Source: an uncultured Pelagibacteraceae bacterium (GTDB lineage: Bacteria; Pseudomonadota; Alphaproteobacteria; Pelagibacterales; Pelagibacteraceae). Taken from it: 64,000 nucleotides of DNA. The stretch is taken from contig CACNIF010000004.1 of assembly GCA_902620465.1 (NCBI GenBank), positions 1 to 64,000 on the forward strand, given 5' to 3'. Both the position numbers and the translations under genes were made by a program. The notes below the pieces were generated by a model, which was not told where the DNA came from, made no database searches, and saw nothing but the letters and a program-made list of their open reading frames with translations. Shown here piece after piece: positions 9,326 through 18,413 of this stretch. Position 1 is the first letter of the stretch, and each line of letters opens with the position of its first letter.

Positions 9326-11661
9326 TAATAAAACCTTAATATATTATTAGTGTCTAATCTATTATTATTTGAATATAATATTTTACCATCAACTACATTT
9401 TTGCTTTTATAAGCCTCCAGAATTGTATTCTTTGATGTAAATTTAGCTTTTTGACCAGTTAAATGATCAACTACCATCATTGTAATGTCTTTTGATACCT
9501 TAAAAGGTCTCGCATCCGATTTCTTCACAGCTGTTTCAACAAATTTTTTAAATATAGGTAAAGCTGTTTTTGAACCTGTTTCAAACTTACCTAAGGGTTC
9601 TGGATTATCCATGCCTACATAAACACCTATAACCAAGTTCGATGTAAAACCAATAAACCATGTGTCAGTATTTTCGTTCGTTGTACCAGTTTTGCCTGCT
9701 AAATTTAAGTTAAGATCTCTTAATTTTTTTCCAGTTCCTCTTTTAACTACTCCCTCTAATAATGACGTAACTTGATAAGCTGTTTGAGGTGAGAAAATTT
9801 GTTTATAAGTATCTTTAATTTCAGGATAAGCACTTCCAGTAAATGAGATCATTTCACAATTGCCACAGATTCTTTTTTCATTGTTTAAAATTGTGTTTCC
9901 CTCACTATCTTGAATACGATCAATTAAAATTGGTGTTACTAACTTGCCTCCATTGACAAAAGCAGAATAAGCAGAAGTAAGTTTTAATAAAGTAGTTTCT
10001 GCAGAACCTAAGGATATAGATAACAGTTCATCAGGTTCATCATATATACCAAGATTTTTGGAAAATTTAGCCAAATTTTTTACACCTATTTTTTGTGCAA
10101 TTCGGACTGTCATCAAATTTCTAGATTTTTCTAAACCTACTCTTAAAGTAGAAGGCCCATAAAATTTTTTTCCATAATTTTCAGGTTTCCACATTTTTAA
10201 ATCTGACCCTTGATCTAAAACTAAAGGTGCATCTAAAACTAAAGACGAAGGGGTGAAATTATTTTCCAAAGCTAGAGCATATACAAAAGGTTTAAAGGCT
10301 GACCCTGGTTGCCTCAAGGCTTGTGAAGCTCTATTAAACTCACTATTTTTGAAACTAAACCCTCCTGAAATAGCCATTACTCTTCCAGTATAAGGATCCA
10401 TGACAACGATACCCCCATTAATTTTTGGAATTTGTTTAAGACTAAAATTATTTTCTGAAACTTGCTTGACGAACACAACATCTCCAACTTTTAATAAATT
10501 TTCAAATTCTTTTTTAGTCCAAGTTATATCTTGATATTTTATAACACCTTTTAATTTATCTTTAGTTTCTACTTCGGCAGAAAATTTATTTACTTTTTTT
10601 ACTATCGCTATTTTCCAATTTATCGATTTTTCTATTTCGTACTTATCAAGATCATTAAACCAATTTTTGCTAAGTTTTCTATTCATGATTGGACCTCTCC
10701 AACCTTTTCTTTTATCGTACTCAATTAATCCTTGCCTAAGTGACTCAGTAGCAATTTTTTGTAATTCTAGATTAATAGGCGTATTGATATTAAATCCTTG
10801 TTTATAAACTTTTTCGTAAGTTAAGTTTTCAATTACATTTTTTCTAACATCCTCAATGTAATATTGAGCATCCTCTAAAAAAATTTTTTTCGCTTTTTTA
10901 AGTTGGATTTTTTGAGATTTAAAATTTTTATATTGATTTGCGTTAATAAAATTATTTTCTAATAAATTTTTTAATACTAAATCTCGTCTAAATTTAGCTA
11001 ATTCTGAATTACGATACGGGTTATATTTACTTGGTGCCTTAGGTAATGCTGCTAGCATCGCAGACTCAACATAATTTAATTCTTTTATTGATTTATCAAA
11101 ATATTCTAAACTAGCTGCCGCTACTCCATATGCACCACTTCCTAAATAGATTTGATTTAAATATAACTCAAGTATTCTCTCCTTCGAAAGTGCTCGTTCA
11201 ATTCTAAATGCAAGTATTGCCTCTTTAATTTTTCTATTTAAACTTACTTCGTTAGTTAATAAAAAATTCTTTGCTACTTGCTGAGTAATTGTAGACGCTC
11301 CTTCTAATCTTTTTGAGGACAATATATTGCTGATATTGTTAATAGTTGCTCGAAGAACTCCTTTTGCATCCACGCCAGGATGTGAAAAAAAATTTTTATC
11401 TTCGGCAGATAAAAAAGCATTAATGACTTTTTGTGGAATGGAACTATAAGGAACAAATATTCTTTTTTCTTTTGAGAAGTCAGATACTAATTCACCATTT
11501 CCTGAATACACTTTGCTCGATACTGGTGGTTTATAGTTCTTTAAAAACTTATAGTCAGGGATATTATTTGAAAAATTCCACAAAATAACCATCATTAAAG
11601 TAAAGGTAAATAATGAAATACCAATAATACCAATAAATATTTTTTTTAAAATTTTACTCAT
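9325..11661 (-). CDS. mrcA: Penicillin-binding protein 1A (bifunctional transglycosylase/transpeptidase)
   Basis: 778 residues. One N-terminal membrane anchor (about 8-30) is followed by a GT51 transglycosylase domain with EDKNFFSHPGVD (catalytic Glu87) and GASTITQQVAKNFLL (121-135). An OB-like insert follows, then a transpeptidase domain with SAFK (454-457), SRN (513-515) and KTGT (657-660). It polymerises and cross-links peptidoglycan in the periplasm. All catalytic motifs are present, so it should be active. It heads a minus-strand run PBP1A-prfB-AsmA-like with overlapping ends, and is divergent from the RNase E gene. Confidence 0.96.
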   Translation of the reverse strand: MSKILKKIFIGIIGISLFTFTLMMVILWNFSNNIPDYKFLKNYKPPVSSKVYSGNGELVSDFSKEKRIFVPYSSIPQKVINAFLSAEDKNFFSHPGVDAKGVLRATINNISNILSSKRLEGASTITQQVAKNFLLTNEVSLNRKIKEAILAFRIERALSKERILELYLNQIYLGSGAYGVAAASLEYFDKSIKELNYVESAMLAALPKAPSKYNPYRNSELAKFRRDLVLKNLLENNFINANQYKNFKSQKIQLKKAKKIFLEDAQYYIEDVRKNVIENLTYEKVYKQGFNINTPINLELQKIATESLRQGLIEYDKRKGWRGPIMNRKLSKNWFNDLDKYEIEKSINWKIAIVKKVNKFSAEVETKDKLKGVIKYQDITWTKKEFENLLKVGDVVFVKQVSENNFSLKQIPKINGGIVVMDPYTGRVMAISGGFSFKNSEFNRASQALRQPGSAFKPFVYALALENNFTPSSLVLDAPLVLDQGSDLKMWKPENYGKKFYGPSTLRVGLEKSRNLMTVRIAQKIGVKNLAKFSKNLGIYDEPDELLSISLGSAETTLLKLTSAYSAFVNGGKLVTPILIDRIQDSEGNTILNNEKRICGNCEMISFTGSAYPEIKDTYKQIFSPQTAYQVTSLLEGVVKRGTGKKLRDLNLNLAGKTGTTNENTDTWFIGFTSNLVIGVYVGMDNPEPLGKFETGSKTALPIFKKFVETAVKKSDARPFKVSKDITMMVVDHLTGQKAKFTSKNTILEAYKSKNVVDGKILYSNNNRLDTNNILRFY

Positions 11662-11759
11662 TTTAATTCCATTATATACGGGAATTTGTTAAAGATATGG
11701 CATAAAGAATACACAAAATTTATAATGAACTATTCAATTAAAAAATTAAAGCAAAAATT

Positions 11760-13538
11760 ATGGATAAAAATTTATATATTGATGCTTCGCATCCAAATGA
11801 AACTAGAGTTGTACTTAAATCCAATGATAATATTGAGGATTACGAGTACGAGGGTTTAAAAAATAATTTAATAAAAAATAACATTTATTTAGGTAAGGTA
11901 AGTAGAATTGAGCCTTCTTTACAAGCTGCATTTGTAGACTTTGGAAGAGAAAGACATGGCTTTCTGTCTTTTAATGACATTCAGTCAGACTACTATCAAA
12001 TTCCTAGAAGTGATCTTGAAATAATTAAATTGGAGGAAGAAAAAGCTCGAGAAGAATTATCAAAAAAAGTAGAGGAAAAAGAAGAGGAGCGTATTGCGGA
12101 AGGAAATTTAGAATTAGAGGATCCCATTGAGATAAAAAATCAAGATGAAAAAGAAAATATCGAAGATTTTAAAGATAAAAAAATTAATAATAAAACAAAA
12201 TTTAAAAGGTATAAGATTCAGGAAGTAATCAAACCTAATCAAGTAATACTTGTTCAGGTTATAAAAGATGAAAGAGGTCAAAAAGGAGCTGCCTTAAGCA
12301 CTTTTATATCTATAGCAGGTAAATATATTGTTTTGATGCCTAATACCCCTAAAGGAGGGGGAATATCTAGAAAAATATTTAACCCGGCTGATAGAAAAAA
12401 AATTAGATCAATACTTAACGAAATTGAAATACCAAAAGAAATGGGATTAATAGTTAGAACAGCCGGAAGCAATAAAACAAAAAATGAAATCGACCATGAT
12501 TTAAAAACATTAATAAATACTTGGAATCAAATAAAAGAAAATGCAATTAATTCTATTGCACCCTCTCTGATACATCAAGAAAGTGAAATTATAAAAAGAA
12601 CACTTAGAGATATGTACGATGAAAATACCCAAAACATATTTGTTGAGGGAAATGAAGGTTATAAAAAAGCACAAAATTTTATGAAAATGATGATGCCTTC
12701 ACATGTAAAAAAAATTAAAAAGTATAGAGGTAAAAATCCATTGTTCATTGAGGAGGGAATTGAACAGAAGCTAAATCAAATATTCGAAACAGAAATAAAA
12801 TTAAAATCTGGGGGGTACTTAGTTGTAAACCCGACAGAAGCTTTAGTGTCAATCGATATAAATTCAGGAAGTTCAATAAGACAAAAAAATGTAGAAAGTA
12901 CTGCTTTGGACACCAATCTTGAGGCAGCTGATGAAATTGCCAGACAAATTAAAATTAGAGATTTATCAGGGTTAATAATTATTGATTTTATAGATATGCT
13001 TAGTTATGGGAATAGAAAATTAGTAGAGAGAAGATTAAAAGAGAAATGTAGGGCTGATAGAGCAAGAATTCAAATCGGAAGAATAAGTAATTTTGGTTTA
13101 CTAGAAATGTCTAGACAAAGGTTGAGAGAAAGTGCAGTTAAATGGAAAATAAATCTTACTGACGAATCTTTTGCATTAAAAATTTTAAAATTAGTTGAAC
13201 TTAAAACAGTTATAAATAAAGCAAAATACGTAACTTTAAAGGTATGTGAAAAAATCTCAAATTTTTTAAAAGAAAATTTTATTGAAGATTTAAAATATTT
13301 TGAGAAAAAGAATAAAATGAAAATAGATATAATTACTGATACTAATTTGATTATACCTGAATATATAATTGATTTAAAGAATAAATCAAAAAAAACTCTT
13401 GAACTAATAGAGCATTATGAAAAATTAAAAAATATAGATAAGACTGTATTACAGGAAAATGTAATTCAATTAAAAAATAAGAGAGTATATAAAAAGAAAA
13501 CTTTTAAAAAAAAAAGATTTTATAAAAAAGCTAAATAA
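11760..13538 (+). CDS. rne: Ribonuclease E/G family endoribonuclease, lacking the zinc-link
   Basis: 592 residues. An N-terminal S1 domain (about 35-180) carries a long charged insert (90-150), as in other alphaproteobacterial RNase E. The 5'-sensor/RNase H/DNase I-like core follows, with catalytic Asp366 (SIDINSG) and Asp409 (IDFIDM). After MSRQRLRES the CPxC zinc-link that holds E. coli RNase E dimers (Cys404/407) is missing, replaced by AVKWKINL. The long C-terminal degradosome scaffold is also absent; the protein ends in a Lys/Arg-rich tail. It should process rRNA and decay mRNA. The short form resembles RNase G. Confidence 0.93.
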   Translation: MDKNLYIDASHPNETRVVLKSNDNIEDYEYEGLKNNLIKNNIYLGKVSRIEPSLQAAFVDFGRERHGFLSFNDIQSDYYQIPRSDLEIIKLEEEKAREELSKKVEEKEEERIAEGNLELEDPIEIKNQDEKENIEDFKDKKINNKTKFKRYKIQEVIKPNQVILVQVIKDERGQKGAALSTFISIAGKYIVLMPNTPKGGGISRKIFNPADRKKIRSILNEIEIPKEMGLIVRTAGSNKTKNEIDHDLKTLINTWNQIKENAINSIAPSLIHQESEIIKRTLRDMYDENTQNIFVEGNEGYKKAQNFMKMMMPSHVKKIKKYRGKNPLFIEEGIEQKLNQIFETEIKLKSGGYLVVNPTEALVSIDINSGSSIRQKNVESTALDTNLEAADEIARQIKIRDLSGLIIIDFIDMLSYGNRKLVERRLKEKCRADRARIQIGRISNFGLLEMSRQRLRESAVKWKINLTDESFALKILKLVELKTVINKAKYVTLKVCEKISNFLKENFIEDLKYFEKKNKMKIDIITDTNLIIPEYIIDLKNKSKKTLELIEHYEKLKNIDKTVLQENVIQLKNKRVYKKKTFKKKRFYKKAK

Positions 13539-14304
13539 TTCCTCTTGATGGAGATGAAGCACTACCCATCAAATTTTTTTGAATTCTTCCAGAAAGATAA
13601 GATTGTCTTCCTGCTATTACAGCATTCTTGAATGCAAGAGCCATATCAAAAGGTTTTGTAGCTTTAGCTATTGCAGTATTAACCAAGACACCATCACATC
13701 CAAGTTCCATTGCAATTGTTGCATCTGATGCTTGACCAAGACCAGCATCAATAATTAAAGGTAATTTTGTTTGTCTTCTAATTATTTTAATATTTGTTTG
13801 ATTTTGTATACCGAGACCCGAACCTATTGGAGCAGCTAAAGGCATAATTGCACATGCTCCAGCATTTTCTAATCTTTTAGCCATTAAAGGGTCATCATTG
13901 CAGTAAACCATAACTTTAAATCCCTCATTAGATAAAACCTCTGTTGATTTTAGAGTTTCAATCATTTCTGGAAATAAATTCTTCTTATCACCCAAAACTT
14001 CTAATTTTACCAATTTCCAACCCCCAATCTCTCTTGCCAATCTTAATGTTCTCAATGCGTCTTTTGAATTAAAGCATCCGGCGGTATTTGGTAAATAAGT
14101 GATTTTCTTAGGATCAATATAATCCATTAAAAGGGCTTTTTTTTTGTCAGTTATGTTAACTCGTCTTACGGCAACTGTAACTATACTTGCACCTGATAAC
14201 TTGACTGCCTTAGCACATTGGGACATGCTTTTATATTTTCCAGTCCCAACAATCAAACGGGATTTAAAATTTCTTCCTGCAATTATAAATTTATCTTTTT
14301 TCAA
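13531..14304 (-). CDS. thiG: Thiazole synthase ThiG
   Basis: About 257 residues, a TIM-barrel enzyme that builds the thiazole phosphate of thiamine from deoxyxylulose phosphate, a glycine-derived imine and ThiS thiocarboxylate. GTGKY near the start, the Schiff-base Lys region (LVKLEVLGD) and the phosphate loops (AAPIGSGLG, DAGLGQASDA) are clear. I place the start at TTG 14304, one base after the thiS stop. The thiS Gly codons (GGAGGAGG) just upstream then serve as a strong ribosome site. A TTG at 14319 is less likely because it lies inside that site. No thiC is nearby. Confidence 0.93.
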   Translation of the reverse strand: MKKDKFIIAGRNFKSRLIVGTGKYKSMSQCAKAVKLSGASIVTVAVRRVNITDKKKALLMDYIDPKKITYLPNTAGCFNSKDALRTLRLAREIGGWKLVKLEVLGDKKNLFPEMIETLKSTEVLSNEGFKVMVYCNDDPLMAKRLENAGACAIMPLAAPIGSGLGIQNQTNIKIIRRQTKLPLIIDAGLGQASDATIAMELGCDGVLVNTAIAKATKPFDMALAFKNAVIAGRQSYLSGRIQKNLMGSASSPSRGII

Positions 14305-14305
14305 A

Positions 14306-14524
14306 CTAACCTCCTCCAATGAAGTGGACTATTTCTATCTTATCATTATTTCTTAAAATTTGTTTGTTAAGTTTTTTTTTATTCAATATTTCTTGATTTA
14401 ACTCAATTGCCACTTTTTTTAATGGTATTTTCAAAGTTTTTAAAAGATCAGATAAATTTGTGTTGTCTTTTACAAACTTAAAATTACCATTTATTTTAAT
14501 TTTTATTTTTTTTATTTTTTTCAT
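14306..14524 (-). CDS. thiS: ThiS sulfur-carrier protein
   Basis: A 72-residue ubiquitin-like protein ending in HFIGGG; the C-terminal Gly-Gly is the site that is adenylated and thiocarboxylated. The central block LSDLLKTLKIPLKKVAIELN and NNDKIEIVHF are typical ThiS. It donates sulfur to ThiG, encoded immediately downstream. It begins 16 bases from the divergent aroQ start, so both promoters must reach into neighbouring coding DNA. SAR11 bacteria are known to lack pyrimidine-branch thiamine synthesis, so having ThiS-ThiG fits partial synthesis. Confidence 0.93.
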   Translation of the reverse strand: MKKIKKIKIKINGNFKFVKDNTNLSDLLKTLKIPLKKVAIELNQEILNKKKLNKQILRNNDKIEIVHFIGGG

Positions 14525-14540
14525 CGTATATAAAAGCTGA

Positions 14541-14987
14541 ATGAATAATAAAATAATTATTATTAATGGTCCAAATATTAATCTATTAGGAGAAAGAGAA
14601 CAATCACAATATGGCTCAATAACTTTTAAAGAACTAAAAGAAATCTGCGCTAAAAAATCAAATGAATTAGGTTTGAAAGTAGAATTTGCTCAATCTAATG
14701 TGGAAGGAGAATTGGTGAATATAATTCAAGAATCCAGAAAAAAATTTAGTGGAATTATAATTAATGCTGCTGCCTTCACACATACATCGGTTGCCATAAG
14801 AGATGCTTTAGATATATTTAAAAAACCTATTATAGAATTACATATATCAAATATATACAAGAGAGAAGAATTTAGACAAAAATCTCTTATAAGTGATATA
14901 GTTACAGGTGGAATTTTTGGTTTAGGTATAGATGGTTATATTTTAGCCATAATTTCTATGCAAAAGCTCTTGAAAAATGAAAATTGA
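14541..14987 (+). CDS. aroQ: 3-dehydroquinate dehydratase, type II
   Basis: 148 residues, the standard length of the dodecameric type II enzyme of the shikimate pathway. GPNINLLGERE with Arg19 and Tyr24 and the general acid His101 (ELHISN) fall at the same positions as in the Mycobacterium enzyme. His81 (FTHTSVAIRDAL) is also kept. It converts 3-dehydroquinate to 3-dehydroshikimate. aroQ-accB-accC is a common alphaproteobacterial order. Its end overlaps accB by 11 bases. Confidence 0.96.
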   Translation: MNNKIIIINGPNINLLGEREQSQYGSITFKELKEICAKKSNELGLKVEFAQSNVEGELVNIIQESRKKFSGIIINAAAFTHTSVAIRDALDIFKKPIIELHISNIYKREEFRQKSLISDIVTGGIFGLGIDGYILAIISMQKLLKNEN

Positions 14988-15411
14988 TAAAAAAATAATT
15001 AAAGAATTAACTGAATATTTAGATGAATTTAAACTCACTGAATTAGAATATACAGTTAAGGATACAAAGATTAAAGTTTCAAAAAATAGTATCTCGGTAA
15101 ACAGTCAATCTTTTCCGAGTCCAAATCTTGTTTCTTCATCGAAGCCAGATGCAAATATTTCAGATGATATTATTTCAGGTATAGAAATTAAATCTCCAAT
15201 AATTGGAACTGCGTATCATGCGCCAGAACCTGGAGCTAAAAAGTTTGTTGAAGTTGGAAAAAAAATTAAAAAAGGAGACACGGTAATGATTGTTGAAGCT
15301 ATGAAAACAATGAATCACGTTCCCTCAACTTCAAATGGTGTTGTAAAAAAAATTTTGGTGAATGATGGACAACCTGTTGAATTTGGACAAGTCTTAATCA
15401 TACTAGAATAA
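14977..15411 (+). CDS. accB: Biotin carboxyl carrier protein of acetyl-CoA carboxylase
   Basis: 144 residues. A helical N-terminal segment and a Ser/Pro-rich linker (about 38-65) lead to the C-terminal biotinyl domain (72-144). The biotinylated lysine is Lys110 in VEAMKTMNHV. Together with AccC it forms the biotin carboxylase half of acetyl-CoA carboxylase, giving malonyl-CoA for fatty acids. Its TAA overlaps the accC ATG (TAATG), which suggests matched translation of the two subunits. Confidence 0.96.
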   Translation: MKIDKKIIKELTEYLDEFKLTELEYTVKDTKIKVSKNSISVNSQSFPSPNLVSSSKPDANISDDIISGIEIKSPIIGTAYHAPEPGAKKFVEVGKKIKKGDTVMIVEAMKTMNHVPSTSNGVVKKILVNDGQPVEFGQVLIILE

Positions 15412-16748
15412 TGTTTAAAAAAATCTTAATCGCAAATCGTGGAGAAATTGCAGTTAGAGTAATAAGAGCATGTAAGGAATGGGGAATTTCTACTGTTGCT
15501 GTTCACTCGGATGTTGACAGAAATAGCATGCATGTAAAATTAGCTGATGAAAGTGTATGCATAGGCTCACACCAACCTTCTAGTAGTTATTTAAATATAC
15601 CTGCTTTGTTATCCGCTATAGATCTCACAGGGGCTGAAGCTGTTCATCCAGGCTATGGTTTTTTATCAGAAAATGCAAACTTTGCCAGAATGTTAGAAGA
15701 AAATAAAATAAAATTTATTGGTGCTTCATCAAAACATATAGAAATGATGGGTGACAAAATTCAAGCTAAAAAAATTGCAGAAGAAAATGGTCTACCAGTC
15801 ATTGAAGGATCAGAAGGTGGAGTTAAGAATGTAGTCGAGGCAAAAGAACTTTCAAAAAAAATTGGTTTCCCAGTCTTAATCAAAGCTTCTGGTGGAGGTG
15901 GTGGAAAAGGGATGAAAATAGTTCACAATGAGGAAGATTTTGATTTATTATTTGCAACTGCTAGATCAGAAGCAAAAAAATATTTTGGTAACGACGAGGT
16001 CTACATAGAAAAATTTTTTCAAAATCCTAGGCATATTGAGGTTCAGATATTGGCTGGAAAAAATAGGACAATTCATTTGCATGAGAGAGATTGTTCTGTT
16101 CAAAGAAGACACCAAAAATTAATTGAGGAAACTCCAAGTCCAGTTTTAAATGATGAAATTAGAAAAGACCTTTTTGAAAAAACTGTCAACATGGTAAGTA
16201 AAATTGGATATGAAGGTGCTGGAACTGTAGAGTTTATATATGAAGATGGAAAATTTTACTTTTTAGAAATGAATACGAGAGTGCAAGTAGAACATCCTGT
16301 TTCTGAAATGGTTACTGGCATAGATATTATCAAAGAACAAATATGGATAGCTTTTACAGGAGAGACTGCATTAACACAGTCAGACGTTAATCCAAGAGGT
16401 CACGCTATAGAATGTAGAATTAATGCAGAAGATCCAAGAAATAATTTTCAGCCTTCTCCAGGTACTATCGCAATGTGTAATCAACCTTCAGGATTTAGAA
16501 CAAGAGTGGATGGTGCAATTTTTCAAGGTTACAAGGTTACTCCATATTATGATAGCTTGATTTGCAAACTGATTTGCCATGGAAGAAATAGAACTGAGGC
16601 TATTCAAAGAATGAATAGATCTCTTGATGAATTTGTAATTGATGGAATTACAACAACTATACCCTTACACAAAAAATTACTCAATCATGAGAAGTTTATA
16701 AATTCAGATTTTAATGTGAGTTGGCTTGATAATGAAAAAATTCTTTAA
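15411..16748 (+). CDS. accC: Biotin carboxylase subunit of acetyl-CoA carboxylase
   Basis: 445 residues, an ATP-grasp enzyme. The ATP lid GGGGGKGMKI is at 161-170, and the catalytic block EMNTRVQVEHP (286-296) holds the metal and bicarbonate residues Glu286, Asn288 and Arg290. It carboxylates biotin on AccB using bicarbonate and ATP. The length excludes pyruvate or propionyl-CoA carboxylase fusions. It ends four bases into the convergent DUF2155 gene. In many alphaproteobacteria the aat gene follows accC here; it is absent. Confidence 0.97.
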   Translation: MFKKILIANRGEIAVRVIRACKEWGISTVAVHSDVDRNSMHVKLADESVCIGSHQPSSSYLNIPALLSAIDLTGAEAVHPGYGFLSENANFARMLEENKIKFIGASSKHIEMMGDKIQAKKIAEENGLPVIEGSEGGVKNVVEAKELSKKIGFPVLIKASGGGGGKGMKIVHNEEDFDLLFATARSEAKKYFGNDEVYIEKFFQNPRHIEVQILAGKNRTIHLHERDCSVQRRHQKLIEETPSPVLNDEIRKDLFEKTVNMVSKIGYEGAGTVEFIYEDGKFYFLEMNTRVQVEHPVSEMVTGIDIIKEQIWIAFTGETALTQSDVNPRGHAIECRINAEDPRNNFQPSPGTIAMCNQPSGFRTRVDGAIFQGYKVTPYYDSLICKLICHGRNRTEAIQRMNRSLDEFVIDGITTTIPLHKKLLNHEKFINSDFNVSWLDNEKIL

Positions 16749-17152
16749 TAACATTTAACAAGCCATATATCATAAACTGGATGATCAAATGGTGCTATCG
16801 ATGGGCTCGAAGAAAACATCCAGCCATTGAACACAAATACATCATCTTTATCTTTTTTGCTTAAGTCTTTCACTTGAATATAAGCTGTGATTTCAGGATT
16901 ATCGTCAAATTCTGAATTTTTACACTTCATACTTTTTATAGTAAGATCTTTATGTCTAGTTTCATCGCCGTTCTTTAGTTTCACTAATATATTTTTTGAA
17001 CTTATCTTATCTAATACTTTAATTTCAGTTATAGAGCCTTCCAGGTCAGAACTTGAACTCGAATTAGTATTAGGATTTAAAAGTAAAAATAGGACTAAAA
17101 ATAAAAATTTAAATTTAATTTTTCCAACTTTTATATTTTTTTTCGTTAACAT
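16745..17152 (-). CDS. DUF2155 exported protein
   Basis: 135 residues with a hydrophobic N-terminal segment (about 13-28) that looks like a signal sequence or anchor, so it is probably periplasmic. The C-terminal block NGWMFSSSPSIAPFDHPVYD followed by WLVKC is the DUF2155 hallmark. Function is unknown; in alphaproteobacteria it regularly sits beside the NDUFA12 gene, as here, with a 38-base overlap. It may act in complex I or envelope biology, but that rests on neighbourhood only. Confidence 0.82.
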   Translation of the reverse strand: MLTKKNIKVGKIKFKFLFLVLFLLLNPNTNSSSSSDLEGSITEIKVLDKISSKNILVKLKNGDETRHKDLTIKSMKCKNSEFDDNPEITAYIQVKDLSKKDKDDVFVFNGWMFSSSPSIAPFDHPVYDIWLVKCY

Positions 17153-17474
17153 TTTTATTTTTATTTGGATAGTAGGCAGAATCTGTTCCTGTTAGGTTTG
17201 GTTTATGTGGTTTTTGCCATCTATATTTTTCAAGTTTATGATTTTTTTCAATTTTGTTAGATGTGAAGTGCATCCATGAATACCACTCCACAGGTATTTT
17301 ACTTGCATCAATTTCATCTGCATAAATAACCCATCTCTTACCTTTTTTGCTTTCATAATATTTATTTCCAAAATCGTCTTTACCAACAAATTTTCCAAAA
17401 AAAATTGTTTTTAATCTTGTCCCAAATGTATCTCGATTCCACCAAGTGAAAATTTTTTTTAAAAGTGTCAACAT
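17115..17474 (-). CDS. NDUFA12-like NADH:ubiquinone oxidoreductase accessory subunit
   Basis: 119 residues. The block WWNRDTFGTRLKTIFFGKFVG, the RWVIYADEIDASKIPVEWYSW core and KPHKPNLTGTDSAYYP match the NDUFA12/B17.2 family. This accessory subunit of respiratory complex I is shared by mitochondria and alphaproteobacteria, which makes it a useful lineage marker. It binds at the matrix/cytoplasmic arm. It is the first gene of a two-gene minus-strand unit with the DUF2155 protein. Confidence 0.9.
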   Translation of the reverse strand: MLTLLKKIFTWWNRDTFGTRLKTIFFGKFVGKDDFGNKYYESKKGKRWVIYADEIDASKIPVEWYSWMHFTSNKIEKNHKLEKYRWQKPHKPNLTGTDSAYYPNKNKNVNEKKYKSWKN

Positions 17475-17542
17475 ATAAAATTAAATTATTTTCAATTTAA
17501 AATTGTATAAAATAAATTAGACTAAAATTTGTTTTAATATAT

Positions 17543-17575
17543 AAATAATTTGAATCTTTAATCAAATTATTTTTT
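17543..17575 (+). terminator. AT-rich hairpin with T-run in the leader of the NrdJ-domain gene
   Basis: Arms at 17544-17553 (AATAATTTGA) and 17562-17571 are perfect complements with an eight-base loop; an extra A-T pair extends the stem to 11. A short T-run follows on the plus strand. No plus-strand gene ends upstream, so it is either a terminator for stray transcription or a leader element, 17 bases before the next ATG. Because the stem is AT-rich, it may be chance. Confidence 0.35.
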
Positions 17576-17588
17576 ATATTGAGGTTTT

Positions 17589-18413
17589 ATGGCAAAATAT
17601 TTAGTCGAAACTTATTATACTTGCACCTTTAAGGTAAATCATCATTTAAATAGTATAAATGAAACAGAGTTAAAAAACTTAGAAAAAAGAGATGATGGGG
17701 AATTTGAAATATTAGATGTTAAGCTTGATAATAGAAAAACAAAAAGTTTAGACCCGAATAACAAAAAAATCTTAAAAGATACCAGTGTAGATATCAAATC
17801 TGATGTCGAACAAACTAGTCAAAGAAATTTAGAAAAAATAATTAAAAAAACATCTAATAATTCAGATGTACATGAAAAAAGATTTAGTATGCCTGATAGA
17901 AGAAAAGGCTATATTCAAAAAGCAACAATAGGTGATCATAAAGTTTATTTACATACTGGAGAATATGAGGATGGTAAGATTGGTGAAATTTTTATTGATA
18001 CAAGTAAAGAAGGTGAGTTAGTTAAGGCCTTAATGAATAATTTTGCAATAGCCATATCACTTGGACTTCAATACGGCGTTCCACTAGATGAATTTATTAA
18101 CGCGTTTGTCGGAACAAAATTTGAGCCATCTGGTAAGGTTTATGGAAATGATCGAATTTTGAGCGCCACTTCAATTTTAGATTATATATTTAGAGAATTA
18201 GCAATTTCTTATCAAAATAGAGAAGATTTAGCCCATACACCAGCTATAGGAAATAATGAAAATACAAATTTGGATGAAAAAAATCCTGAAGAGCAAAATC
18301 AACTATTAAAAATTGTTAAGGATATGACTAGCAAAGGCTTTGTGAGAAATAACTATAAAAAAAATCTAGTGGATTTGTCCGACGTAAAAATAAGTCTGAA
18401 AGGTAAAAAATAA
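17589..18413 (+). CDS. Orphan class II ribonucleotide reductase C-terminal (NrdJ/TSCPD-type) domain protein
   Basis: 274 residues. Residues 104-216 ([67 protein letters not shown]) match the C-terminal domain of B12-dependent ribonucleotide reductase NrdJ. The catalytic barrel and the C-terminal redox cysteines are absent; the only Cys is residue 12. The N-terminal 50 residues form a separate conserved-looking piece ([21 protein letters not shown]), and 55-100 is a charged linker. It resembles the small half of split NrdJ systems, but no large half is adjacent. A GAGG ribosome site precedes the ATG. Function unknown; perhaps a regulator. Confidence 0.75.
   Translation: MAKYLVETYYTCTFKVNHHLNSINETELKNLEKRDDGEFEILDVKLDNRKTKSLDPNNKKILKDTSVDIKSDVEQTSQRNLEKIIKKTSNNSDVHEKRFSMPDRRKGYIQKATIGDHKVYLHTGEYEDGKIGEIFIDTSKEGELVKALMNNFAIAISLGLQYGVPLDEFINAFVGTKFEPSGKVYGNDRILSATSILDYIFRELAISYQNREDLAHTPAIGNNENTNLDEKNPEEQNQLLKIVKDMTSKGFVRNNYKKNLVDLSDVKISLKGKK

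Noticed and set aside
16745..17474. Loss of aat beside accC as a functional finding
   Set aside because: The gene may simply be elsewhere in the genome; absence from one window does not show loss.
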